A stretch of DNA of 64,000 bases from an uncultured Caldisericota bacterium (GCA_903871855.1 CAIQIK010000020.1:186001-250000), one strand, 5' to 3'. Positions 7,007-15,352 are shown, counted from the stretch's first letter. Numbers and translations: made by a program. The notes: generated from the sequence alone by a model not told the origin.

Positions 7007-9154
7007 ATGTTGCAGAATGATGAGATAAAGACCGTTCGCGGCAGTATTGCAGGCAAGCCTGTCACGTATGAAACTGGACGGCTGGCCAAACAGGCTGGCG
7101 GAGCTGTTCTGGTGACCATGGGTGGTACTGTCGTGCTCGCCGCAGTCACTGTCAGCAACACCACCAAGGAAGGAATCGATTTCTTCCCGTTGACTGTCGA
7201 CTATTTTGAGAAAATGTACGCAGCTGGCAAGATTCCGGGTGGATTTTATAAGAGAGAAGGGCGTCCCAGCGAGCGCGAGATTCTTCGTTCACGGCTTATC
7301 GACCGGTCGATCCGCCCTCTGTTCCCCAAGCACTTCCGTCAGGAAGTACAGGTCATCGTCTATGTGCTGTCTGCAGATGGAGAGAATTCTCCTGATGTGT
7401 TGGCCATTAACGCCGTATCGGCAGCGCTTCTTATCAGCAATGCCCCGTTCGTTGACGCAGTCGGCGCAGTGAGGGTCGGCAAGATCAATGGCGAGCTTGT
7501 TTTCGACCCATCCTCTTCTGCGATCGACGAGAGTGTGCTCGATCTTGTCGTGTCGGGCACAGCCAATGGCATTCTCATGGTCGAATCCGGGTCTCGCGAG
7601 ATCAGTGAAGCAGAGATGGTTGAGGCCTTGGTACTGGCACAGGAACCGATCAAAGAGACGTGCCGCATGGAGGAAGAACTTCGCGCCCAGGCTGGCAAGG
7701 AGAAGATTATCGTTCCCGAGCTGAAGTTCGACGCAGCTATCCAGAGTGAAGCTCGTTCTATGATTGAGGAGCGTCTTCCCCTGGTGCTCAAGGACAAGGA
7801 GAAGCTCAAGAAGGAGAAAATTCTCGATGAGTTCAAGGGTGAACTCGCTACTGAACTGGTGACGAAATATCCCGAAAGTGGTTTGGCCATCGGTGAGGTT
7901 CTCGATGCGGAGATCAAACATTTCATCCGGCATCGTGTCGTGACTGAAGGCGTGCGTATCGATGGTCGCACTCCTGACGAGATTCGGCCGATCGGAGTCG
8001 ATGTCGGTGTTCTTCCGATGAGCCATGGCTCGGGATTGTTTTCCCGAGGTCAGACACAGGTTCTTTCGATCGCTACCCTCGGAGGAAAGAAGGAGGGTCA
8101 GTTGGTCGAAAGCCTCGATGAAGAGGTTACCAAGCACTACATGCACTACTACAACTTCCCGCCCTTCTCGGTGGGCGAGACTCGTCCCATGCGGGGACCT
8201 GGGCGTCGCGAGATTGGGCACGGTGCACTGGGGGAGAGAGCACTACTTCCTGTTATTCCGAATGAGAGCGAGTTCCCATACTCGATTCGCGTTGTCTCGG
8301 AGGTGCTTGAGTCCAACGGTTCGACGTCACAGGCTTCTATTTGTGGCAGTACGTTGGCGCTCATGGATGCTGGAGTACCGATCACGGCGCCGGTCGCCGG
8401 TATCGCGATGGGCCTGATGAAAGAAGGCAACAAGAGTGTCATCCTGACCGATATTCAGGGAGCCGAGGACGCCAACGGCGACATGGACTTCAAGGTTGCG
8501 GGCACTGCGAAGGGCATCACGGCATTGCAGATGGACATCAAGATTCACGGTGTCGACAGCGACCTGCTGTCTGCGGCCCTGGATCATGCCCGTACTGCGC
8601 GTCTCTTCATTCTGGACAAGATGCTATCGGTTCTTCCTGCTCCTCGCAGTGAAGTCAATCCGCTAGCTCCTCGCATCTTCACCATGCAGATTCCTGGAGA
8701 TAAGATTGGCGCTCTTATCGGCCCCGGGGGTAAGGTTATCAAGAAGATCATAGCCGACACTGGGTGTGACATTGATATCGAGGATGATGGTTCGGTGTTC
8801 GTGACTGCACCAGACGGAGCTAGGGGTCAGATTGCTATGGACACGATCACCGCGATTACCGAGGACATCGTCGTGGGCAAGGTCTACATGGGCAAGGTGA
8901 CCGAGTTACGCGATTTTGGAGCTTTCGTGGAGATCGCACCCGGCAAGTCTGGCCTGCTGCATGTCTCACAGGTATCCGACTCGTATGTCAAGGACATCCA
9001 TTCCGTGCTCAAGGTCGGCGAACAGATTCTCGTCAAGACCCTGCCTCTTAAGGACGATGGAAAGATCTCTCTGACCCGCAAGGGCCTGGTTGCTGGGACT
9101 GCCGACAAGACTTCCCATGAGCCCCACGATGACCACCACCATGGTGATCAATAG
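7007..9154 (+). CDS. pnp: Polyribonucleotide nucleotidyltransferase (PNPase)
   Basis: 715 aa. Two RNase PH domains (about residues 10-220 and 310-540) are joined by a helical PNPase linker. They are followed by a KH domain with the GxxG loop IGPGGKVIKKI (about residue 573) and an S1 domain (about 622-690, GKVTELRDFGAFVEI..GKSGLLHVSQ). A short charged tail ends in His-rich sequence (DDHHHGDQ). PNPase degrades RNA 3'-5' using phosphate and is a core RNA-turnover enzyme. The start ATG at 7007 follows the rpsO stop by 6 nt with an overlapping GGAG. Long open frames on the opposite strand here are coding shadows. Confidence 0.97.
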   Translation: MLQNDEIKTVRGSIAGKPVTYETGRLAKQAGGAVLVTMGGTVVLAAVTVSNTTKEGIDFFPLTVDYFEKMYAAGKIPGGFYKREGRPSEREILRSRLIDRSIRPLFPKHFRQEVQVIVYVLSADGENSPDVLAINAVSAALLISNAPFVDAVGAVRVGKINGELVFDPSSSAIDESVLDLVVSGTANGILMVESGSREISEAEMVEALVLAQEPIKETCRMEEELRAQAGKEKIIVPELKFDAAIQSEARSMIEERLPLVLKDKEKLKKEKILDEFKGELATELVTKYPESGLAIGEVLDAEIKHFIRHRVVTEGVRIDGRTPDEIRPIGVDVGVLPMSHGSGLFSRGQTQVLSIATLGGKKEGQLVESLDEEVTKHYMHYYNFPPFSVGETRPMRGPGRREIGHGALGERALLPVIPNESEFPYSIRVVSEVLESNGSTSQASICGSTLALMDAGVPITAPVAGIAMGLMKEGNKSVILTDIQGAEDANGDMDFKVAGTAKGITALQMDIKIHGVDSDLLSAALDHARTARLFILDKMLSVLPAPRSEVNPLAPRIFTMQIPGDKIGALIGPGGKVIKKIIADTGCDIDIEDDGSVFVTAPDGARGQIAMDTITAITEDIVVGKVYMGKVTELRDFGAFVEIAPGKSGLLHVSQVSDSYVKDIHSVLKVGEQILVKTLPLKDDGKISLTRKGLVAGTADKTSHEPHDDHHHGDQ

Positions 9155-10394
9155 CGGAGAGCGCAAGCCGGAAGTCATAGCGCTCAGCAACGGCATTCGC
9201 GTCGTCTTCGATGTTGACAAGGGGCACCCGACCGCAGCGGTTGGGGCCCTTGTTGCTAGCGGTTCCCGGTTTGAGGATGAACGCACGTGTGGCTTGAGTC
9301 ATTTCATGGAGCATATCCTGTTTAAAGGCACAGAGCATCGCAGCTCGCTCGAGATTTCGTCGGCTATCGAAAATGTGGGCGGTGAGTTGAATGCATTCAC
9401 CGATACCCAGTACACGATGTTCTACATGCGTGTACCCAGGATCCACACGTCTCTCGCTCTTGATGTGTTGTCTGATATCCTTCTGTATCCCTTGTTCGAC
9501 CCTGCCGCCATTGAGCTTGAGCGCAGAGTCATCGAACAGGAGATCTACTCATTTGAGGACAGCCCTGACGACGTCGTCACGGATGAGCTTCTCAAAGGGG
9601 TCTATGGAAGCGACCCTGTTGCGTCGAATCCTCTGGGAACCGTTGAGTCAGTGCGTTCTTTCAACCAGAATGACTTCGTGGACTACTTCCATAAGCATTT
9701 TGCTGCCCCGGACATTATTCTTTCACTTGCGGGAGACATCGATGTCGACGCATCGGCACGCTTCCTTGAGGATTCTTTTGGGCGACTTGCGAAGGGACCA
9801 GGCAGGACTGAGTGGGGAATCCCCATCCGGGCCACTGTTCGCAGAGAGACAGAACGCCCTACGGAGCAGGTCTACCTGGCGATGGCGTTACCCGGCTACC
9901 CTCAGTATTCGAAGGAGGGGTCGATTCTGAATCTCGTGTCGAGCATCTTTGGAGGGAATATGTCGAGCCGCCTGTTCCAAAGGGCCCGCGAGAAAGAGGC
10001 CCTTGTCTACAGCATTGGATCTTTTCCCGTGGCTTTCAGCAACACTGGATTGCTGGGCGTTTCGGCCGAGAGTTCCCCCGAGAACGCTTTGCGTGTCCAG
10101 CAAGTCATCCGCGAGGAAGTCGAGAACATGCGGCAGGACAAGATCAGCATGGCTGAGCTTCAGCATGCCAAGGAGACTGTTCTCGGCGGATTCCTGCTTT
10201 CACTGGAATCCTTCTTCCGTCGTATGCATCGAAACGCGTCAGAGCTCTATATGAGGGACCAGATACGAACGGTCGCCGATGTCGCCGAACAGGTGAACTC
10301 GGTAACTCTTGGTGAAGCATTGGGTGTCATCGATGACGTTTTTGACACCTCGCAGCTAGCAGTGTCGATCGTCCATGGACCCGAGAAGCACTGA
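9117..10394 (+). CDS. M16 family zinc metallopeptidase
   Basis: About 425 aa. The inverted zinc motif HxxEH appears as HFMEH (coded at 9300-9314) in the context GLSHFMEHILFKGT, the signature of the mitochondrial-processing-peptidase/PqqL-like M16B family, with the distal Glu region ALDVLSDILLYPLF...E..VIEQEI. A second, inactive M16 half follows (residues about 200-425, including FGGNMSSRLFQRAREKEALVYSI). Members are cytosolic or peripheral peptidases; they often follow pnp in Gram-positive genomes, as here. The start is uncertain: ATGs at 9117, 9129 and 9141 are in frame inside the 3' end of pnp and none has a good RBS. Confidence 0.9.
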   Translation: MSPTMTTTMVINSGERKPEVIALSNGIRVVFDVDKGHPTAAVGALVASGSRFEDERTCGLSHFMEHILFKGTEHRSSLEISSAIENVGGELNAFTDTQYTMFYMRVPRIHTSLALDVLSDILLYPLFDPAAIELERRVIEQEIYSFEDSPDDVVTDELLKGVYGSDPVASNPLGTVESVRSFNQNDFVDYFHKHFAAPDIILSLAGDIDVDASARFLEDSFGRLAKGPGRTEWGIPIRATVRRETERPTEQVYLAMALPGYPQYSKEGSILNLVSSIFGGNMSSRLFQRAREKEALVYSIGSFPVAFSNTGLLGVSAESSPENALRVQQVIREEVENMRQDKISMAELQHAKETVLGGFLLSLESFFRRMHRNASELYMRDQIRTVADVAEQVNSVTLGEALGVIDDVFDTSQLAVSIVHGPEKH

Positions 10395-10848
10395 GTCGCG
10401 CGTAGGCGTTCACAGACTGGTTTCTCGCGCAGCGCAGCTGGCACGCGCAACGTCAGGGTCATCAGGCTACGATCTTGCAAGTGCGGAAGACGGGGAGCTG
10501 ACTATCTTTCCTGGCGCTGTTGCACTTGTGCGGACAGGGTTGGCACTTGAGTTGCCTCCTGGCCTTGAAGGACAAGTTCGCAGTCGTTCCAGCCTCGCAG
10601 CCAGAAGTGGAGTGTTTGTCCTCAACTCGCCAGGTACCATCGACAGTGACTACCGTGGCGAGGTGAAGGTCGTGCTGGCGAACTTCGGCGATGCCCCATT
10701 TTCGGTGTTTCCGGGAGATCGTATCGCCCAACTAGTATTCATGAAGATTCCGAATGTTTGCATCGTGGCTGTCGACGAATTGACACCGACGGAGAGAGGG
10801 GCTGGTGGCTTTGGGTCTTCAGGAAATACGCCCCTTGCATTGGACTAA
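10375..10848 (+). CDS. dut: dUTP diphosphatase (trimeric dUTPase)
   Basis: 157 aa with the five dUTPase motifs in order: GYDLAS (1), RSRSSLA (2), GTIDSDYRGEV (3, with the catalytic Asp region), PGDRIAQLV (4) and RGAGGFGSSG (5, C-terminal arm). It hydrolyses dUTP to dUMP and pyrophosphate, keeping uracil out of DNA and supplying dUMP. The ATG at 10375 lies within the last codons of the M16 gene (20-nt overlap). The next gene encodes a uracil-DNA glycosylase, so prevention and repair of uracil in DNA are neighbours. Confidence 0.96.
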   Translation: MDPRSTESRVGVHRLVSRAAQLARATSGSSGYDLASAEDGELTIFPGAVALVRTGLALELPPGLEGQVRSRSSLAARSGVFVLNSPGTIDSDYRGEVKVVLANFGDAPFSVFPGDRIAQLVFMKIPNVCIVAVDELTPTERGAGGFGSSGNTPLALD

Positions 10849-10867
10849 CATGCACGGGGGACCTGAC

Positions 10868-11431
10868 ATGAAAGAGACTCTCCTGGCTTCGATTGCCGAG
10901 GAAGTCGTGTCCTGTCAGAAGTGCAAGCTTGGGGCCACCCGGACGAAGGCCGTACCGGGCGTCGGATCGGTCTATGCCCGCATCTGTTTTGTAGGCGAAG
11001 GTCCGGGACGTGAGGAGGACTTGTCAGGAATCCCATTCGTCGGTCAGGCAGGACGTTTGCTGGACAAGATGCTGGAAGCCGAGGGGATGAGCCGCAGAGA
11101 CTTCTACATATGCAATATCGTAAAGTGTCGACCCCCAAACAACCGCGCACCGGAACCTTCCGAGGTATCGGCTTGCTCACTCTATCTGTATGCGCAGCTG
11201 GCCGTCGTGGAGCCCGAGGTCATCTGCCTCCTTGGCAATACAGCACTGCGCTTCTTCTTTGGAGAGCAGTACTCGATTGGGCAGGTGCGCGGCACGATCC
11301 TGCTCAAGGATGAACAGCGCTTCATGCCGACATATCACCCGGCGGCTGCTTTGAGGAATCCTCAGTATGTGCAGGTGATCCAGAGTGACTTGCGCAAGCT
11401 CGCCGCTTTGATTCGACAGACAGTGGACTAG
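10868..11431 (+). CDS. Uracil-DNA glycosylase, family 4 (4Fe-4S type)
   Basis: 187 aa from the ATG at 10868, chosen because GGGGGA lies 7 nt upstream; earlier starts at 10805 and 10850 lack this. The family-4 pattern is clear: CQKCKL near the N-terminus (two cluster cysteines), GEGPGREEDLSGIPFVGQAG (uracil pocket with catalytic acidic residue), KCRPPNNRAPEP followed by ACSLYL (remaining cysteines), and MPTYHPAAALRN (leucine-loop His motif). It removes uracil from DNA. It ends the plus-strand run; the next gene is convergent. Confidence 0.93.
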   Translation: MKETLLASIAEEVVSCQKCKLGATRTKAVPGVGSVYARICFVGEGPGREEDLSGIPFVGQAGRLLDKMLEAEGMSRRDFYICNIVKCRPPNNRAPEPSEVSACSLYLYAQLAVVEPEVICLLGNTALRFFFGEQYSIGQVRGTILLKDEQRFMPTYHPAAALRNPQYVQVIQSDLRKLAALIRQTVD

Positions 11432-11621
11432 GTTCGCACAAACATCAGAGAAGAAGGTTGCCGATCGTCGACGCAAAGCAAGTTCTCGCTGCTCTCCAGA
11501 CCATCAGCCATCGTTTAGTCGTTTGGGGCGGGTGCTTCTTATGTCTCGGAGGACACAGTTCGGTGACTGTTGCTCATGCCCCCAACTTCAGGGTCGGGAG
11601 GTGTTTTTTCCGGTGCGCAAA

Positions 11622-11635
11622 GATTCAGCTGAATC
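11622..11635. other. Perfect 14-bp palindrome between convergent genes
   Basis: GATTCAGCTGAATC is a perfect palindrome 22 nt beyond the marR stop, in the 225-nt space between udg and marR. The space holds no convincing gene and no hairpin-plus-T-run terminator. It could be a protein-binding site or a weak bidirectional terminator; the function is not known. Confidence 0.3.
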
Positions 11636-11656
11636 CGGCGAATGGAGGACCCAGCA

Positions 11657-12079
11657 TTACTTGCACAACTCCACGAACTCGGTAAGCACCGCCACAAGGT
11701 AGTCGGCTGACTCTGGTTTCATCGTCTTCGTAACCTCTTGCACGCTCTGGATACGCTGTTTGATGACTTTCCGAATGATCGACGCTCCCTGCCTCGTACA
11801 CCTCAGAATAACCTGCCTCTTGTCCAGTTCGTTCTGTGTCTTGGTGACATAGGTGAGTTCGATGAGGCGATCGACCATCTCTGAGACAGTGGACGCAGCG
11901 AGGCCCGTAAGATGCGTGAGGTCCTTGACATTGATGGCCTCACCAAAATAGACAAACTGGAGCACCTGGAACTGGGGCAGCGTGATTCTCACGCTCGACA
12001 GTGCATCACGCCCCTTCTTCTTGATCCAGTAAGAGATGTCGCGCAGCAGCGACTCCAGTTGAACTGCCGTCTCCTTCAT
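11657..12079 (-). CDS. MarR family transcriptional regulator
   Basis: 140 aa, typical MarR length. The winged-helix core runs from LPQFQVLQFVYFGEAINVKDLTHLTGL through AASTVSEMVDRLIELTYVTKTQNELDKRQVILRCTRQG, including the recognition helix STVSEMVDRL and the wing residues DKRQV that contact DNA. N- and C-terminal helices for dimerisation flank it. SD AGAGGAGT lies about 10 nt upstream of the ATG. It follows ndk by 42 nt on the same strand, so the two may share a transcript. The ligand and targets cannot be told; the oppositely transcribed PLD gene or the nearby redox genes are possible targets. Confidence 0.92.
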   Translation of the reverse strand: MKETAVQLESLLRDISYWIKKKGRDALSSVRITLPQFQVLQFVYFGEAINVKDLTHLTGLAASTVSEMVDRLIELTYVTKTQNELDKRQVILRCTRQGASIIRKVIKQRIQSVQEVTKTMKPESADYLVAVLTEFVELCK

Positions 12080-12121
12080 AGTCTCAGCACTCCTCTATGG
12101 TTGATTCCTGATTCCAGACGT

Positions 12122-12559
12122 CTACGTATGTATACTGCCGAGAGTTGTGCAGGAGTCCCCAAACACAAGTGCCAACTCTCGTTCTGCATCGGTCGGGGAT
12201 GCGGACGCATGTACCACATTCTCGGTCAGTTGGGTTGAGAAGTCTGCTCGAATCGTTCCCGGGAGCCTGTCTTCGGGTCTGGTTGCTCCGATTGATGTTC
12301 GAACAATCGCTACTGCGTTGGGCGACTCGACCTGAAGGGCAACGACTGGGCCCGATGTCATGTAGGAAAGCAGGGCGGGGAAGAAGTCACGGCCATCGTG
12401 TTCAGCATAGAAGGTCCGCGCAAATGCATCGTCCATGCAAAACATCCGCATATTCGAGATCACAACACCCTTCTGTTCTATGCGCGCAATGATCAGACCA
12501 ACGAGATTGCGGCGTACGCCGTCTGGTTTCACCATCAAGAGTGTTCGCTCAGTAGTCAC
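12122..12559 (-). CDS. ndk: Nucleoside diphosphate kinase
   Basis: 145 aa from a GTG at 12559 with GGAGG 8 nt upstream. The opening ERTLLMVKPDGVRRNLVG and the SGPVVALQVESPNAV segment are typical. The active-site His is in NVVHASASPTDAERE, where the usual sequence is 'N.IHGSDS': Gly and Asp of that motif are both Ala here, while the phosphorylated His is kept. The enzyme equalises nucleoside triphosphate pools. It has its own promoter upstream. Confidence 0.95.
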   Translation of the reverse strand: MTTERTLLMVKPDGVRRNLVGLIIARIEQKGVVISNMRMFCMDDAFARTFYAEHDGRDFFPALLSYMTSGPVVALQVESPNAVAIVRTSIGATRPEDRLPGTIRADFSTQLTENVVHASASPTDAERELALVFGDSCTTLGSIHT

Positions 12560-12625
12560 TTCTGTTGCCTCCGGAACAAGCTTCTCGTGCGGGATTGATG
12601 GTAGAATTGCTTCGCTTCCCTTGCA

Positions 12626-12653
12626 ATTGTACCCGTTTCTTGGTGCTGTGCAA
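12626..12653 (-). promoter_or_regulatory. Promoter of ndk
   Basis: Read on the minus strand: TTGCAC (12653-12648), 16-nt spacer, TACAAT (12631-12626). Predicted leader is about 60 nt before the ndk GTG at 12559. Confidence 0.55.
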
Positions 12654-12685
12654 CGTTTCTCTGATGCGGTAACCAGATGGACCGC

Positions 12686-12713
12686 TTGTCAGGCGTTGGC
12701 GCACTGCTATCAT
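12686..12713 (+). promoter_or_regulatory. Promoter of the phospholipase D-like gene
   Basis: TTGTCA (12686-12691), 16-nt spacer, TATCAT (12708-12713). The ATG at 12720 lies 6 nt after the -10 box, so transcription would begin at the initiation codon. No SD is present in front of that ATG. Confidence 0.5.
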
Positions 12714-12719
12714 CTAAAG

Positions 12720-13727
12720 ATGTCAGGAAAAGGGATTCAGTGGTTCACTGTAGTTATTGCAGCGTTGCTGGTGGCCGCATTGGGGCTCGGCTGGATGGGC
12801 TTGCGAGGCGCTGCGCCTGCTTCGGCTACTCCGACTATCTCTCTGGGCGCTCAGGCTCTTTGTGTCGTGACACCGAGCGAACAGGCGCGGAGTCTTGTCG
12901 TGCAAGACATTCTGAACGCACGTAAGTCGGTTCTGGTGGAGTGTTATCTCATCTCTGACCCAGCGATTGTCCAGGCGTTGCAGTCTGCCAGACTGCACGG
13001 ATGCGATGTGCGGGTCCTCATGGAGGAGGCGCCGTTTGGTGGATTTTCCATGAACCAGACGGTTCGAAACCAGCTGAGAAGCTCCGGCATCGACGCCAAC
13101 TGGGGCAACAGAGTCTACTCGTTCACTCACGCCAAGTATGTGGTCATCGACAATATCGTTGCCTGGATCATGACGGCTAATCTCAGCAAGAGTGCCTTCG
13201 ATAAGAACCGCGAAGTCCTTCTGAGGACTAGCAGTCAGAGCATAGTGGAGGATCTTATGCGCATTTTCTGGGCAGATCGACGGCGAAATCCCTGTACTGC
13301 CGGGTCGCTTGTCGTCAGCCCCGTGAATGCTCGGCAACGTCTTCTTGGGTTGCTGAGAGGATCGTGCCGCAGCGTAGAGATCGCGAGCGAGGTACTCGAT
13401 GACCAGGAGACGTGCAAGCTCCTGCAGGATCTCGCGGGACGGGGTGTCGTCGTGCGTGTTCTGGTTGCAGCGCCAGAGAAAATCGCTGTCAATGCCGTGA
13501 CAAGATCGGAGCTGGAAGGGACAGGTGTCACAGTCCGGTACCTTGAGTCCCCCTACCTTCATGCAAAGTACATCGTGGTGGACAGACGCGTGGCGTATGT
13601 CGGGTCGCACAACCTTAGTGCCGGCTCACTCGACGAGAACCGTGAAGTTGGAGTCATAACAGACGACAGCTTGGTCGTCTCGACCCTCGAGACATCGTTC
13701 TCGGGCGATTGGGACTCAGGGAGATAA
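12720..13727 (+). CDS. Phospholipase D-like protein with two HKD motifs, exported or anchored
   Basis: 335 aa from the ATG at 12720. Residues about 8-30 form a hydrophobic segment ending in APASA, fitting a signal peptide or an uncleaved anchor. The mature part has two PLD half-domains: HAKYVVID followed by MTANLSKSAFDKNRE, and HAKYIVVD followed by VGSHNLSAGSLDENREVG. Both keep the His-x-Lys and Asp residues that form the shared active site. Family members cleave phosphodiesters in phospholipids or nucleic acids (cardiolipin synthases, PLD-like nucleases); which applies here cannot be seen. Its size and export signal resemble small secreted PLD-like nucleases. Confidence 0.88.
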   Translation: MSGKGIQWFTVVIAALLVAALGLGWMGLRGAAPASATPTISLGAQALCVVTPSEQARSLVVQDILNARKSVLVECYLISDPAIVQALQSARLHGCDVRVLMEEAPFGGFSMNQTVRNQLRSSGIDANWGNRVYSFTHAKYVVIDNIVAWIMTANLSKSAFDKNREVLLRTSSQSIVEDLMRIFWADRRRNPCTAGSLVVSPVNARQRLLGLLRGSCRSVEIASEVLDDQETCKLLQDLAGRGVVVRVLVAAPEKIAVNAVTRSELEGTGVTVRYLESPYLHAKYIVVDRRVAYVGSHNLSAGSLDENREVGVITDDSLVVSTLETSFSGDWDSGR

Positions 13728-13792
13728 GGAAGCGCCCCGTAGATGTGACGGCGGGCGCCTAGGGTCATTGATTGATCAGCCGCGACCGAATG

Positions 13793-14998
13793 CTACATGC
13801 CGGCGAAATCCCAGTCAAGGTCAGCTAATCGGTCCTGAAACGTGGCAACATTTGTATGAGATCTCATCGCTTGTTGTAGCTGCTGCGCCCCGTTCGTTGT
13901 CCCGTAGAGGATAATACCGACGATGATGCCATTCTCGAGAACAACCTTACGATAGGTCTGTTGACCTTGCGCCTGGATCACTTGGACATGCTGCTCTTGG
14001 GTCGGATTGACGTTGCCCATACTCAGAACGTCAATCCCACAAGTCTTGAGCGAACTCGACATGATACTTCCCTCGTACGTAGCTGTGCCCGGGGAGACCA
14101 TGTTCTGAGCTGCGACCCCGGCTTGTTCCAGGCACGGAGGGATGATGCCGTAGACACGTCCGCGGTGCTCGATGACATCGCCGGCGGCATAGACGTCAGG
14201 TGCAGACGTCTGCATGGAACCATCCACCTGAACGCCTCGTCCCGTGGCGATACCCGCTTCCCGAGCGACTGTGACGTTGGGGCGGACTCCCGTTGAGAGC
14301 AGGACGAACTCTCCTTGTGCGAGGCGACTGTCCTTGAGGAGGACGCCTGCTGCACCACGTTCCCCCAAAACAATCTCCTGAGACTCGGCGCCGACCAGAG
14401 TAGTGATGCCCAGGCTCCGCAGGTGTTCCATCAGCATTTCCGCCGAGCGTTCATCGAGCTGGTTGGGTAATAGACGACCGGCGAACTCGATGACGGTAGC
14501 CTTCATTCCTTGCTCCACCAACGATCTTGCCGCTTCCAGTCCCAGTACGCCTCCACCCACGACGACCACGGTGGCACCTGGAACGATGTGCGCCAGCAAA
14601 GTATCTGCATCACTGAGTGTTCTGAGGGTGAAAACGCCAGCCTGGTCTGCGCCAGGCAGGGGTGGCACGAAGGGGGACGCCCCGGTTGCCAGTAACAGCC
14701 TGTCGTAGGAGAGCACAGTGCCATCGTCGACAACCACTTGATGCTCTGTGGCATGAATGTGCGTGATACGGCGTCCACTGATCAGAGTTATCCTGTTTTC
14801 GCCATACCAGCTTATGGCATGCACAAAAAGCTGGTCTCTGGACTTGCGACCGGCCAGGTAGTCGATCAAGTCAGGGCGCGGGTAGTAGGAAACAGGCTCC
14901 GCGTCGACGATCGTGATCACCGACGATGAATCAAGCTTTCGCAGGTGCTGTGCCGCCGCCGTGCCGGCAGTCCAGCCTCCGGCGATGAGGTACTTCAT
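13793..14998 (-). CDS. FAD-dependent NAD(P)H oxidoreductase, probable rubredoxin reductase
   Basis: 401 aa, two-dinucleotide-binding-domain flavoprotein. The N-terminal FAD-binding motif reads LIAGGWTAGTAAA (Trp in place of the usual third Gly). The NAD-binding motif is VVVVGGGVLGLEAA (about residues 145-158), followed by a second FAD signature in APDVYAAGDVIE. The rubredoxin gene lies 18 nt upstream on the same strand and shares its promoter, which points to NAD(P)H:rubredoxin reduction, an oxygen and peroxide detoxification route in anaerobes. A general NADH oxidase or nitrite reductase-type subunit is an alternative. Confidence 0.88.
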   Translation of the reverse strand: MKYLIAGGWTAGTAAAQHLRKLDSSSVITIVDAEPVSYYPRPDLIDYLAGRKSRDQLFVHAISWYGENRITLISGRRITHIHATEHQVVVDDGTVLSYDRLLLATGASPFVPPLPGADQAGVFTLRTLSDADTLLAHIVPGATVVVVGGGVLGLEAARSLVEQGMKATVIEFAGRLLPNQLDERSAEMLMEHLRSLGITTLVGAESQEIVLGERGAAGVLLKDSRLAQGEFVLLSTGVRPNVTVAREAGIATGRGVQVDGSMQTSAPDVYAAGDVIEHRGRVYGIIPPCLEQAGVAAQNMVSPGTATYEGSIMSSSLKTCGIDVLSMGNVNPTQEQHVQVIQAQGQQTYRKVVLENGIIVGIILYGTTNGAQQLQQAMRSHTNVATFQDRLADLDWDFAGM

Positions 14999-15016
14999 TG
15001 TGACGGTCGCCCGCCG

Positions 15017-15175
15017 TCAGGCTTTCTCAAAGAGATCCTTGCCGGCACCGCAGTCTGGGCAAACCCAGCTCTCAGGGAGATCCTCAAATCTGACGCCGGG
15101 GTTGATTCCCTGTATGCTGTCACCGATAGCTGGGTCGTACACGTATCCACACACAGTGCAAATCCACTTCTCCAT
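15017..15175 (-). CDS. Rubredoxin
   Basis: A 52-aa protein from the ATG at 15173-15175 with GGAGGA 7 nt upstream. It has the two rubredoxin knuckles: [10 protein letters not shown] (Cys6, Cys9) and [13 protein letters not shown] (Cys39, Cys42), which hold one Fe(Cys)4 centre, and the standard length. It carries single electrons to oxygen- or peroxide-reducing partners. The stop is 18 nt before the flavoprotein gene, so the pair is an operon. No rubrerythrin or flavodiiron protein is in the window, so the final acceptor must be encoded elsewhere. Confidence 0.97.
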   Translation of the reverse strand: MEKWICTVCGYVYDPAIGDSIQGINPGVRFEDLPESWVCPDCGAGKDLFEKA

Positions 15176-15203
15176 GACAGTTCCTCCTTGTGTCGAGCGG
15201 TTG

Positions 15204-15222
15204 AGAAGAGAGAGACTCTTCT
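15204..15222. promoter_or_regulatory. Operator-like palindrome at the rubredoxin start site
   Basis: AGAAGAG, 5 nt, CTCTTCT: a perfect 7-bp inverted repeat starting right after the expected rubredoxin transcription start (about 15224, minus strand). The position suits repressor binding; as RNA it would form a hairpin in the leader. Confidence 0.4.
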
Positions 15223-15230
15223 GTGTACCG

Positions 15231-15258
15231 AGTGTACGGTGAAAGGCCCTTTTTGCAA
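15231..15258 (-). promoter_or_regulatory. Promoter of rubredoxin-flavoprotein operon
   Basis: Read on the minus strand: TTGCAA (15258-15253), 16-nt spacer, TACACT (15236-15231). It points away from the iorA promoter 32 nt further on. Confidence 0.55.
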
Positions 15259-15289
15259 GCCAACAAGCCTCGTGCAGCGCAATGGCTCT

Positions 15290-15317
15290 TTGACAGCTGA
15301 GGGGGACACAGTATTCT
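15290..15317 (+). promoter_or_regulatory. Promoter of iorAB
   Basis: A perfect -35 box TTGACA (15290-15295), 16-nt spacer, TATTCT (15312-15317), in an A/T-rich run that continues TATAAA. Leader of about 30 nt before the ATG at 15353. Confidence 0.6.
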
Positions 15318-15352
15318 ATAAATATGGCGTCCGAATGAAATCAGGAGGTGAC

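Noticed and set aside
7289-8221. 310-codon minus-strand open frame inside pnp
   Set aside because: The plus strand is unambiguous PNPase; the antisense frame follows from codon bias.
11458-11685. Small plus-strand frame between udg and marR
   Set aside because: No RBS, no homology pattern, and it overlaps the marR 3' end.
12723-13610. Minus-strand open frame opposite the phospholipase D-like gene
   Set aside because: Both HKD motifs are on the plus strand; the opposite frame lacks any feature.
13732-13757. AGCGCCC / GGGCGCC inverted pair as a terminator between the PLD gene and the flavoprotein gene
   Set aside because: Only short arms with a long loop and no T-run; kept as possible weak structure only.
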